A stretch of DNA of 64,000 nucleotides, from assembly GCA_945902215.1 (NCBI GenBank), contig CAMDML010000006.1, positions 1 through 64,000 of the forward strand. The letters are read 5' to 3'. The notes below the pieces were generated by a model, which worked only from the letters and a program-made list of their open reading frames with translations, had not been told where the DNA came from and did not search any database. This document shows, piece after piece, positions 26,088-33,769 of this stretch (position 1 is the stretch's first letter; each line of letters opens with the position of its first letter). The position numbers were made by a program, and so were the translations under genes. This stretch comes from Klebsiella pneumoniae. GTDB taxonomy: Bacteria > Pseudomonadota > Gammaproteobacteria > Pseudomonadales > Pseudohongiellaceae.

Positions 26088-26687
26088 TTATAGCCCTTTA
26101 CCCCATTCCCCGGCAAAGAAGCGGGTTTCCAGTGGACTGCGCGTGCGTGGTTTCAGTTCGCGCGCCTTGAGTGCTTCGGTCAGTTGCGCCTCACTCAGTT
26201 GATACCCCACCGTCATCATCGCCAGCGGCGTGTAGCGTTCCGGCACCGCGAACAGTTCGCGTGCTTTGGCAGCACTGAACCCGGCCATCTGGTGCGTCAT
26301 TAATCCTAGTGCCGTGGCCTGCAGGCACAGGCTCATGGCCGCAGCGCCACTGTCGTAAGGGCCGTAGCCATTGGGTTTGTCGTTGTGCACGAACAAAGTG
26401 TCGCAACAAGTGATGATCAGCACCGGCGCGTGCTGGCACCAGGGCTGGTTACCCTCACCCAGACAGGCAAATGCATTGTCCCAGGCCGTCGGGTTGTCAG
26501 TTTTGCTGCAGATAAGAAAACGCCAGGGTTGGTCGCCAAAACAGGAAGGTGCCCAACGCCCGGCTTCAGCCAGTGCGCGCAGATCGGCCTTGCTTACCGG
26601 GCGCGCTGGATCATAGGACACGCCGCTGTAACGTTGGGCGAGCAGGGGCTGGATGGGGGCAGAAACGTCGATGCTTTTGTTGATCAT
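26088..26687 (-). CDS. nitroreductase family protein
   Basis: 199-residue flavin (FMN) oxidoreductase fold, probably a homodimer. It shows the N-terminal FMN-contacting RYSGVSYDP, the segment AGRWAPSCFGDQPWRF, and late YGPYDSGAAAMSLCLQATALGL. It is predicted to reduce nitro or quinone-like compounds with NAD(P)H; the true substrate is unknown. ATG 26687 was chosen because the family motif begins shortly after it; an upstream start would add about 38 unrelated residues. Convergent with the cytochrome gene. Confidence 0.88.
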   Translation of the reverse strand: MINKSIDVSAPIQPLLAQRYSGVSYDPARPVSKADLRALAEAGRWAPSCFGDQPWRFLICSKTDNPTAWDNAFACLGEGNQPWCQHAPVLIITCCDTLFVHNDKPNGYGPYDSGAAAMSLCLQATALGLMTHQMAGFSAAKARELFAVPERYTPLAMMTVGYQLSEAQLTEALKARELKPRTRSPLETRFFAGEWGKGL

Positions 26688-26834
26688 GGAGGGCGGTTTT
26701 CCTGGGGGTGAAAGGGGTAAAATTGGACTTATGCGAGCCGGGATTCTAGCTGCCTCACGGACAGCCTGACAGGGTTGTGAGAGAATGCCCTTACAGGTCA
26801 TCTAAAGGGTCGGTTTTGTTGGGGGTTGCCGGCC

Positions 26835-26862
26835 TTGAAATCCCCCGGTTTGGGGCAATATT
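26835..26862 (+). promoter_or_regulatory. candidate promoter of rpoH
   Basis: TTGAAA (26835-26840), 16-base spacer, AATATT (26857-26862), about 118 bases upstream of the rpoH start. The spacer contains a tccccc/gggg-type dyad. A stress-sigma promoter was not recognised. Confidence 0.4.
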
Positions 26863-26979
26863 GAAATGTAAATCCAAGTTGTGGGGGCTAGCGTACATCC
26901 CCATGACCTTGATCAACGTAGCTTTCGGGATTGGCGCGCAAAATGAGCAGTGGTAGCATTTGCGTCAGGAGTCGTGGAT

Positions 26980-27999
26980 ATGAAGACACATAGTGAATTT
27001 GAGCTGGATTCGGTAGACGCAGCGGAAGTCGATTTCGACCTGGAACAGGATCTCGAAACGGCCGCTGAATCACGCGGAACCTCCAAAAAGGGCGGCAAAA
27101 AAGCCGCCAATAAAAAGCCCCGAGAAATGAGCAAAATTTCGAGCTCAGGCAAGCAGTTACTGGTGATGGACACCATGGTTCCGGGGCGCGACCTGGGGGC
27201 CTACATTACTGCGGTCAACGGTATTGCCATCCTCACGGCTGAAGAAGAGCAGGACTTGGCCAAACAGTACTACTACGAGCAAAACGTTGATGCGGCGCGT
27301 AAGTTAGTCCTTGCTCACCTTCGCTTTGTGGTCCATGTTGCCAAGAGCTACTCCGGCTACGGCCTGAGTGAAGCCGACCTGATCCAGGAAGGTAACGTGG
27401 GGCTGATGAAGGCCGTTAAACGCTTCAACCCGGAAGTCGGCGTGCGTCTGGTGTCCTTTGCTGTGCATTGGATCAAGGCCGAAATGCATGAATTCATTCT
27501 ACGCAACTGGCGCATCGTCAAAGTGGCCACCACCAAGGCCCAGCGCAAACTGTTCTTCAACTTGCGTGGCGCCAAGAAACGTCTGGGCTGGTTGAGCCAG
27601 GCTGAGGTAGATGCCGTTGCCGAAGATCTCGGTGTCGATGCTGCCACTGTCACCCAGATGGAAGGCCGCATGGGTGCCTACGACGCCTCCTTTGATGGCG
27701 CCGCCGATGCCGACGAGGAAGAAGTCAGCCAGTCCCCGGCGTTCTATCTGGAAGACACCCGTTACGATCCGGCCCGCAGTATCGAAAGCGATGACTGGGA
27801 AAAAACCAGTACCGATGGTTTGTACGTAGCAATGAAAGCTCTCGACGACCGCAGCCGCGACATCCTGACCCAGCGCTGGCTCAACGACAACAAAGCCACG
27901 CTGCACGATCTCGCTGCCAAATATAACGTCTCTGCCGAGCGCATTCGTCAGCTCGAAAAGAATGCCATGGACAAAGTGAAGGCGCTGATCGAGGCCTGA
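26980..27999 (+). CDS. rpoH: heat-shock sigma factor RpoH with N-terminal extension
   Basis: RNA polymerase sigma-32. 339 residues from ATG 26980, which has AGGAG eight bases upstream; E. coli RpoH has 284. Residues about 1-56 are an acidic then lysine-rich extension (FDLEQDLET, later [12 protein letters not shown]) absent from E. coli. Region 1.2/2 follows ([39 protein letters not shown]), then the RpoH box [10 protein letters not shown]. Region 4 ends [19 protein letters not shown] with a helix-turn-helix for -35 recognition. It is not next to ftsYEX as in many relatives and ends in a clear terminator. Confidence 0.93.
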   Translation: MKTHSEFELDSVDAAEVDFDLEQDLETAAESRGTSKKGGKKAANKKPREMSKISSSGKQLLVMDTMVPGRDLGAYITAVNGIAILTAEEEQDLAKQYYYEQNVDAARKLVLAHLRFVVHVAKSYSGYGLSEADLIQEGNVGLMKAVKRFNPEVGVRLVSFAVHWIKAEMHEFILRNWRIVKVATTKAQRKLFFNLRGAKKRLGWLSQAEVDAVAEDLGVDAATVTQMEGRMGAYDASFDGAADADEEEVSQSPAFYLEDTRYDPARSIESDDWEKTSTDGLYVAMKALDDRSRDILTQRWLNDNKATLHDLAAKYNVSAERIRQLEKNAMDKVKALIEA

Positions 28000-28022
28000 G
28001 CGAAGTCCGGCAACACCAACCT

Positions 28023-28050
28023 AAAGCCGTCTCCAAAGACGGCTTTTTTT
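28023..28050 (+). terminator. rho-independent terminator of rpoH
   Basis: Stem aaagccgtct / agacggcttt, a 10-base-pair perfect match with a 4-base loop, then a T-run. It begins 24 bases after the rpoH stop. Confidence 0.92.
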
Positions 28051-28132
28051 ATGTATCGGAAAATGAGCTACTTGAGAACAATTGGCGCTGTTCCAGGTCA
28101 ATTGCTTCGAACGCCGCGGGCGCTTTCTGTCT

Positions 28133-28519
28133 ATGAAACCCAATTATCTGTTGTTAGCCGCCATCAATGGCTTCCTCGTCGTACTGCTTGGCGCGTTTGG
28201 TGCGCATGCCCTTGAAACACGCGTCAGTGCCGATATGCTGGAGGTGTGGCATACGGCAGTGCAATACCAGATGTTTCATACGGCAGGCTTGATCGCTCTT
28301 GGGTTTTTGCAACGGGTGCAAACAACGATTAGTGATAGTTCGCTTGCGGTGATTGGTTACTGCTTCGTCGCTGGTATCGTGTTGTTCAGTGGCAGCTTGT
28401 ATTTGTTGGCGCTGACACAACTGCGCTGGCTCGGCATGATCACTCCCGTAGGCGGTGTGCTGTTTCTTGCCGCATGGCTGCAGATGGCGCGGGTTTGTTA
28501 CCGGCTGCACAAGCAATGA
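28133..28519 (+). CDS. DUF423 family inner-membrane protein
   Basis: 128 residues with four hydrophobic helices. The DUF423 hallmark, GAFGAHALE after the first helix, is followed by [19 protein letters not shown]. The family (E. coli YgdD) has no assigned biochemical function. The start at ATG 28133 gives the usual length; an earlier in-frame start lengthens the hydrophilic N-terminus. It overlaps trmB by 4 bases (ATGA), so the two are probably translated together. Confidence 0.9.
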   Translation: MKPNYLLLAAINGFLVVLLGAFGAHALETRVSADMLEVWHTAVQYQMFHTAGLIALGFLQRVQTTISDSSLAVIGYCFVAGIVLFSGSLYLLALTQLRWLGMITPVGGVLFLAAWLQMARVCYRLHKQ

Positions 28520-29214
28520 GTGAAGTGAAAGCCGGCATACCGCTGCGTACCATAAAATCCTTCGTCATTCGCGTCGGGCGCATGACGACCGCGCAGAAAC
28601 AGGCCTTTGACGCAAACTGGCCGCTGCATGGTCTGCATGTGGAGGAGGGTCAGCTCGATCAGCTTGCCGTGTTCGGGCGCAACGCACCGCTCGTGTTCGA
28701 GATCGGCTTCGGCATGGGGCAGTCGTTGATTGAGATGGCGCAGGCGCATCCTGACTGGAACTACATCGGTGTTGAAGTACATCCGCCCGGCGTGGGTAAT
28801 GTCCTGCGCTTGAGCGCCGAAGCGCAACTCGGCAACCTGAAACTTTACAAAGCCGATGCGAAAGATGTTCTCGGCAATTGCATCGCCGACAATTCTCTCG
28901 CGCGTGTGCAGATTTACTTTCCCGATCCTTGGCATAAGACGCGACATCACAAGCGGCGGCTCATTCAGAGCGAGTTCGTGCAGGAGCTGCGCGCAAAACT
29001 CAAGGTGGGTGGTGTGCTACATCTCGCCACCGACTGGGAGCCATACGCGAAACACATGATGCATGTGTTGAATGCAGCGGAAGGATTCCGCAATGCCCAT
29101 GGTGGTGATGGGGCGTGGGCAACACGGCATGACCGGCCGCTGACAAAATTCGAGCAGCGCGGTCAGCGCCTCGGCCATGGTGTTTGGGACCTGATCTTCG
29201 AAAAAGTTGCATAA
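28516..29214 (+). CDS. trmB: tRNA (guanine-N7)-methyltransferase
   Basis: Methylates N7 of G46 in tRNA with S-adenosylmethionine; cytosolic. 232 residues, close to the E. coli 239. The SAM-binding motif is [11 protein letters not shown] (about residues 62-72) and the catalytic region [16 protein letters not shown] (about 135-150). The end includes [20 protein letters not shown] 28516 overlaps the DUF423 stop; a start at 28474 would overlap that gene deeply and adds no family sequence. Confidence 0.94.
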   Translation: MSEVKAGIPLRTIKSFVIRVGRMTTAQKQAFDANWPLHGLHVEEGQLDQLAVFGRNAPLVFEIGFGMGQSLIEMAQAHPDWNYIGVEVHPPGVGNVLRLSAEAQLGNLKLYKADAKDVLGNCIADNSLARVQIYFPDPWHKTRHHKRRLIQSEFVQELRAKLKVGGVLHLATDWEPYAKHMMHVLNAAEGFRNAHGGDGAWATRHDRPLTKFEQRGQRLGHGVWDLIFEKVA

Positions 29215-29220
29215 GCGCCA

Positions 29221-29642
29221 TTGGCGGCAGAAAGCGCGGCCGCACTCGCTCAAGTCGCTCACGCGCAACCTGACTGCGCACCTGATGCAGGGCAGACTTT
29301 CATCTGCAACGCGACGAATCCAGAAGATCTTGTGCTCGTGCCGGATACGAGTTCAATCATCTCAAGCGGGATGGGGGAGGGTGCTGACTTCTACCTGGTC
29401 GATGCGCAAACCGGCGTCTTGAGTGTGCTGACGTTCCAGACGCAGCATGACGCCACAGAGTTCCCGGCCTGTAGCGCTCCACCGACAATGTGCATTTGGG
29501 CCCTGATGGTCGCCTCTATACTGCGGGGATGGCCAATGACGTTCCCGAGTGCGGTGGGCCGCGCCGGTGCCTTTGGCCGCGGATCGGTACATTCTCGGGT
29601 GACCGGATTGCACGTACTCCGCTATTGAGCATAGCGAAGTAA
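29221..29642 (+). pseudogene. frameshifted N-terminal fragment of an SMP-30/gluconolactonase-like protein
   Basis: Frame 1 from about 29221 reads CNATNPEDLVLVPD, SGMGEGADFYLVDA and FPACSAPPT, typical of the start of a secreted SMP-30-like beta-propeller. At about 29483 the sense moves to the next frame, which reads DNVHLGPDGRLYTAGMAN and GDRIARTPLL before a stop at 29640-29642. The combined product would be about 140 residues, far short of the usual 300-350. No downstream propeller blades are present. There is no proper start or Shine-Dalgarno. I interpret it as a decaying gene remnant directly after trmB. Confidence 0.7.
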
Positions 29643-29663
29643 ACGCCCTTGCGTGTTGCGCGG

Positions 29664-30377
29664 CTAGCGTGGGCTAGTCCACAACTTGTGCCCGTTGAGG
29701 TTCAACCATTCCCGGTGAACCTTATAGTCCGGGCACAGCACGCCAACCGCTTTCCAGAAACGCGGCGAGTGGTCGAGGTGCCGCAGGTGACAGGTCTCGT
29801 GCACGATCAGGTAATCGATAACGGCACGCGGTGCCATCATCACCAGCCAGTTGTACTGGATCACCCCGGTGTCCTCGCAATGGCCCCACTTGCTGCGCGT
29901 TTTGCGAAACACCACATCCTTCAGTTTGTGATCAAGCCCCAGTAGCTTCGCCACTTTGATGGTATGTGTGGCCATGTATTCGCGCGCCTGTTCCAGCAGC
30001 CAGTTGCTGAACAGCTTTTCCAGGTTGTCGCGATTGCGGGGCGGGACATGCAACAGCAAGCGGTCGTCCTTTAATTCCACTTTCTGTTGCTTGGCGGGTA
30101 CCACCTGCAGGCGGCGTGGCCGCCCCATATAGGGCACGTCATGGTTGTCGGCGATAACCAGCAACTCCTTTGCCTTGGTCTTCTGATCCTTTATTTTCCC
30201 CTGAATCCACGGAATATTCTCAGAAACGAACTCAGAAATCCACAAAACAGAGGCTTTTAGGGGTGATTGAATCGTTACTTTCCCACTTCTTACATGAATC
30301 GCCAAAGATTTTCGCTTACTGCGTACAATCTCGTATTCAAAAGGTAAAGTGGGAAACTTAAGTTCTGCACGGGCCAT
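29664..30377 (-). CDS. YgjP-type (M48-like) metallopeptidase
   Basis: 237 residues. The family (DUF45/YgjP-like, SprT-related) has a zinc site HExxH, here HETCHLRHLDHSPRFW (HETCH at about residue 191). A middle stretch RKTRSKWGHCEDTGVIQYN precedes it, and the end is HREWLNLNGHKLW. There is no signal peptide, so it is cytosolic. In the family some members are peptidases and the E. coli homologue was proposed as a UTP pyrophosphatase; the actual role here is unclear. It follows the metallo-beta-lactamase gene on the same strand, 42 bases downstream. Confidence 0.88.
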   Translation of the reverse strand: MARAELKFPTLPFEYEIVRSKRKSLAIHVRSGKVTIQSPLKASVLWISEFVSENIPWIQGKIKDQKTKAKELLVIADNHDVPYMGRPRRLQVVPAKQQKVELKDDRLLLHVPPRNRDNLEKLFSNWLLEQAREYMATHTIKVAKLLGLDHKLKDVVFRKTRSKWGHCEDTGVIQYNWLVMMAPRAVIDYLIVHETCHLRHLDHSPRFWKAVGVLCPDYKVHREWLNLNGHKLWTSPR

Positions 30378-30403
30378 GAATAAACCTTCTTTGGGAAATA
30401 TTA

Positions 30404-30415
30404 GCCTATATAGGC
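30404..30415. repeat. perfect 12-bp palindrome upstream of ygjP-like gene
   Basis: GCCTATATAGGC is fully self-complementary and lies 26 bases before the metallopeptidase start, next to a TAATAT (-10-like) element on the same strand. It could be an operator overlapping the promoter. Confidence 0.4.
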
Positions 30416-30419
30416 CCGA

Positions 30420-31307
30420 CTATGGCTGCGCTGTGGTGCTGTTATAGATAGCGGTGATCCATGCGGCCTCAGAAATAAAGCCCGTACCCCATGGCGCGTA
30501 TTCGGCAGGCAGGGCTTCGACCAGGATCTCGTCCAGGCTTTTCCCGGCAGCAATCTTGTCGACCACGATGGTTGCGGTGGTTTTCACCATGGCAACCCAT
30601 TCGGCAAACTGCGCCTTGGTGGCCAGATTGCCGTGCCCCGGGATGATCGTAATGTTGTCCGGCAACTGTGCCAGAAGGGTCTCATGGTTGCCGATCAGTC
30701 CGGCCACGTTGCCGCCGCTGGTGAGGTCCACAAATGGAAAGCCGGTGGATACGTAATCATCGCCCAGATGAATAACGTTCGAACCGGTGAACCAGACAAC
30801 CGTGTCGCCATCGGTATGTCCGGTAGGCATATGGATCAAACGGATTGCTTCACCGTTGAAATGAATGCTCAGGCCATCGGCGTACGTGATCACTGGCATG
30901 GATTCCGGCGCGCGTTCGCTGTCCGGTGCTCCGAGGCGCACTCGCACATTGTCGTGTGCGATGATGATTGAGTTGTCGGCAAATGCCTCGTTGCTGCCGG
31001 AATGGTCGCCATGCCAATGCGTGTTCAACAGAAAGGTGGGCAAATCTCCACCGAGATCGCGGATTGCGGCTTTGATCTTGTCTGCGAGCGGCAGGAACTG
31101 GTCATCCACCATCAACACACCGTCGGTACCGAGCGATACCGCGATGTTGCCACCGCTGCCTTGCAGCATCGTGATGTTGCCCGCCGCCGGAGTTGTGCTG
31201 ATCTGGATTGCATCGAAATCGGTTTCTGCAGCGGAGACAGCGGAGGCGAGTAATACGGAAGGCAGCAACAGGGAAAAGTGGGAAAGACTATTACTGAGCA
31301 AGGACAT
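30420..31307 (-). CDS. periplasmic metallo-beta-lactamase-fold hydrolase
   Basis: 295 residues with a signal peptide (cleavage after VSAAE or so, about residue 27). The MBL metal site is H97-W-H99-G-D101-H102, followed by GHTDGD and IIPGHG as the later ligands. The residue pattern HxHxDH with GHTxGD fits the general SNM1/quinoprotein-relay-type MBL hydrolases rather than a clinical carbapenemase; substrate unknown. The gene lies between leuA and the YgjP-type peptidase on the same strand. Confidence 0.88.
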   Translation of the reverse strand: MSLLSNSLSHFSLLLPSVLLASAVSAAETDFDAIQISTTPAAGNITMLQGSGGNIAVSLGTDGVLMVDDQFLPLADKIKAAIRDLGGDLPTFLLNTHWHGDHSGSNEAFADNSIIIAHDNVRVRLGAPDSERAPESMPVITYADGLSIHFNGEAIRLIHMPTGHTDGDTVVWFTGSNVIHLGDDYVSTGFPFVDLTSGGNVAGLIGNHETLLAQLPDNITIIPGHGNLATKAQFAEWVAMVKTTATIVVDKIAAGKSLDEILVEALPAEYAPWGTGFISEAAWITAIYNSTTAQP

Positions 31308-31428
31308 AACGAACCCTCTGTATGGCCGGCCAGGGAGGGGCGGCGGGTGCGTTGATGGTAAGGGAAACGGGTTGCGGTGGAAAGCGCAGAGGAAAACTGC
31401 ACACGCCCTTGGCTGAGTTGAACAGTCC

Positions 31429-31456
31429 CTGGATTCCCGCGGAGGCGGGAATCCAG
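31429..31456. repeat. 12-bp perfect hairpin at the leuA 3' end
   Basis: ctggattcccgc pairs with gcgggaatccag around a 4-base loop. It begins 6 bases beyond the leuA stop on the minus strand. There is no T-run, so it is either a weak terminator or a member of the widespread ggattcccgc-type dispersed repeats. Only one copy was seen here. Confidence 0.6.
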
Positions 31457-31461
31457 TGCCG

Positions 31462-33126
31462 CTATGCAGTCAGTTGCCGGCGGCTAAACAAAATCTGGCT
31501 CACCGCATTGAGCAGAGCGTTCACTGACGAGGTCACAATGTCGCCGTCAATCGCGATGCCGGTGAAGCGCCGGTTCTCGTACTTCACCTGCAGATAAGTG
31601 ACGGCTTCTGCGTTAGAGCTCTGGCTCAATGCGTGCTCGCCGTATTCAAGAATCTGCATCTGAATGCCGAAAGTGGTCTGCAGTGCATCGACGAAGGCGG
31701 CCAGCATGCCGGCGCCTTTGCCTTTCACTTCAAACATTTTGCCGTCGAGCTCGATCTGGCCCTTGATGGTTTCGTGCGTGGTCTTTTCAATCGAAAAGCC
31801 TTTCAGTTTCAGTTGTGAAGGCAGGTCGAGATACTGCTGCTGGAACAGTTCACGGATGCGCTCGGGCGCTACTTCCAGCCCGCTGTCTTCCGCTTCTTTC
31901 TGCACCACGCGGCTGAATTCAATCTGCAGCCAGCGCGGCAACTGGAAGCCGTACTTGCTGTCCATCACATACGCGACGCCGCCTTTGCCGCTCTGTGAGT
32001 TCACGCGGATCACATCCTGATAGGTGCGGCCTACATCGCGCGGATCAATTGGCAGATACGCAATTTCCCAAGTTTCACCTTCCTGATAAAGATCGAGACA
32101 TTTTTTGATCGCATCCTGGTGGCTGCCGGAAAATGCCGTGAACACAAGGCTGCCCGCATAGGGCTGGCGCGGATGCACGTCAATCTGCGTGCACTGCTTC
32201 ACCACCGAGGTGATGTGATCCATGTCGCTGAAGTCGAGAGTCGGGTCGATGCCCTGGCTGTAGAGGTTCATGCCCATGATAACAACATCGAGATTGCCGG
32301 TGCGCTCGCCATTACCGAGCAGGCAGCCTTCCACGCGATCGGCTCCGGCCATCACGCCGAGTTCGGACGCGGCCACGCCACAGCCGCGGTCGTTGTGCGT
32401 GTGCAGGCTGATAATGACTGCTTGGCGGTTCTTCACATGGCGGCAGAACCATTCGATCTGGTCGGCATACACGTTCGGTGTCGCCATCTCTACTGTAGCG
32501 GGGAGATTGAGGATCACCTTGCGCTGTGGAGTCGGCTGCCACACCTCATTGACCGCATCGCACACTTCCACGGCGTAAGCGAGTTCAGTGCCGGTAAAAC
32601 TCTCGGGCGAATACTGAAAGTACCAGTCCGTCTCCGGCGCGAGTTTCGCGCAGCGCAAAACTTCCTTGGCGCCGTTGACGGCTATTGCCTTGATGCCGGG
32701 CTTGTCGAGTTTGAATACTTTTTGTCTCTGTACCACGGAGGTGGAGTTATACAGATGCACGATCGCACGCTTCACACCCTTGAGTGCTGCGTAAGTGCGC
32801 TGGATCAGCTCCGGGCGCGCTTGGGTCAGCACTTGAATGGTCACGTCATCAGGAATTTTGTTTTCTTCGACAAGGTAGCGCACGAAATCGAAGTCGGGTT
32901 GCGAGGCCGCCGGGAAGCCAACTTCGATTTCCTTGAAGCCCACATCCACAAGCAAACTGAACATCAGCTTCTTCTGTGCGACGGACATGGGCTCGATCAG
33001 CGCTTGGTTGCCGTCGCGCAGATCCACGCTGCACCAGATAGGCGCTTTGGTGATGACCTTGTCGGGCCAGGTGCGGTCTTTCAGGCCGATTACCGGGAAG
33101 GGTTTGTATTTGGTGTAACCGTTCAT
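31462..33126 (-). CDS. leuA: 2-isopropylmalate synthase (long form)
   Basis: First committed step of leucine synthesis: condensation of acetyl-CoA with 2-oxoisovalerate. 554 residues from ATG 33126, preferred because GAGGGAG lies 6 bases upstream; the frame extends 5 more codons to a TTG. The catalytic DRE-TIM-type segment is VDLRDGNQ (residues 34-41) and the metal site HTHNDRG (about 245-251). The C-terminal regulatory domain carries KGKGAGMLAAFVDALQ and the usual feedback-binding fold. A Lrp-type regulator is divergently encoded 144 bases upstream. No leader peptide was identified. Confidence 0.95.
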   Translation of the reverse strand: MNGYTKYKPFPVIGLKDRTWPDKVITKAPIWCSVDLRDGNQALIEPMSVAQKKLMFSLLVDVGFKEIEVGFPAASQPDFDFVRYLVEENKIPDDVTIQVLTQARPELIQRTYAALKGVKRAIVHLYNSTSVVQRQKVFKLDKPGIKAIAVNGAKEVLRCAKLAPETDWYFQYSPESFTGTELAYAVEVCDAVNEVWQPTPQRKVILNLPATVEMATPNVYADQIEWFCRHVKNRQAVIISLHTHNDRGCGVAASELGVMAGADRVEGCLLGNGERTGNLDVVIMGMNLYSQGIDPTLDFSDMDHITSVVKQCTQIDVHPRQPYAGSLVFTAFSGSHQDAIKKCLDLYQEGETWEIAYLPIDPRDVGRTYQDVIRVNSQSGKGGVAYVMDSKYGFQLPRWLQIEFSRVVQKEAEDSGLEVAPERIRELFQQQYLDLPSQLKLKGFSIEKTTHETIKGQIELDGKMFEVKGKGAGMLAAFVDALQTTFGIQMQILEYGEHALSQSSNAEAVTYLQVKYENRRFTGIAIDGDIVTSSVNALLNAVSQILFSRRQLTA

Positions 33127-33270
33127 GCCGGACTCCCTCAATCAAGGCGCGCAGTGTACCGGAGGGGCGGGCAAATGAAATTGCGAAGATGGCGTAAATT
33201 TGCTATTAAAAGGTTAATTATGCTAATTTATATGATATAAATAGTTTAATATGCTTAATAAAAGAAATAT
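33127..33270. promoter_or_regulatory. AT-rich divergent control region between leuA and an Lrp-type regulator
   Basis: 144 bases, very AT-rich in the half next to the regulator gene (33190-33270), with many overlapping TAAT/TATAAA stretches, as expected for Lrp binding. On the leuA side a TACACT-type -10 (33153-33158, minus strand) stands 26 bases from the leuA start. Exact operator bases cannot be assigned by eye. Confidence 0.45.
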
Positions 33271-33762
33271 ATGGCAACTGGTCAGCAGGTAATTGCCCTG
33301 GATCGCATCGACAAACGCATCCTGGACGAGCTTCAGCGTAATGCGCGCATCAGCAACCTTGAACTGGCGGACAAGGTTGGCCTGTCCGCATCTCCCTGTT
33401 TGCGCCGGGTGCGGCAGTTGGAAGAGGCGGGCTTGATCAAGGGCTATGTGACGTTGCTCAATGCTTCCGCGCTCGGCCTGAAATTGATGGCGCTGGTGCA
33501 GATCAGCATGGATCGCCACACCCCTGACCGTTTCGATTTGTTCGAAGGCTCCATCAAATCCCATCCGCAGGTGCTCGAATGCATTTTGATCACGGGCCAG
33601 TCGGCGGACTATCAGCTGAAGGTGTTGGTCAAGGACATGGAGGAATACCAGGATTTCCTGCTGAACACGATCACCCGCATTCCGGGCGTCACCGACGTGC
33701 ACTCCAGCTTTGTGCTGCGGCAGGTTGTGAGCACCTCGGCGCTGCCGCTCGATAATGTGTGA
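33271..33762 (+). CDS. Lrp/AsnC family transcriptional regulator
   Basis: 163 residues. The N-terminal helix-turn-helix (about residues 10-60) reads LDRIDKRILDELQRNARISNLELA with LSASPCLRRVRQLEEAGLI as the recognition segment. A RAM-type alpha/beta sensor domain follows (about 70-150) with GQSADYQLKVLVKD, the usual ligand site. It probably binds an amino acid and acts as an octamer or similar multimer. Divergence from leuA suggests that it regulates leuA, itself, or both; this is inference from position. Confidence 0.92.
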   Translation: MATGQQVIALDRIDKRILDELQRNARISNLELADKVGLSASPCLRRVRQLEEAGLIKGYVTLLNASALGLKLMALVQISMDRHTPDRFDLFEGSIKSHPQVLECILITGQSADYQLKVLVKDMEEYQDFLLNTITRIPGVTDVHSSFVLRQVVSTSALPLDNV

Positions 33763-33769
33763 GATGTGA

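Noticed and set aside
32119-33240. 373-residue plus-strand frame opposite leuA
   Set aside because: Shadow frame of a clearly recognised gene; no motifs of its own.
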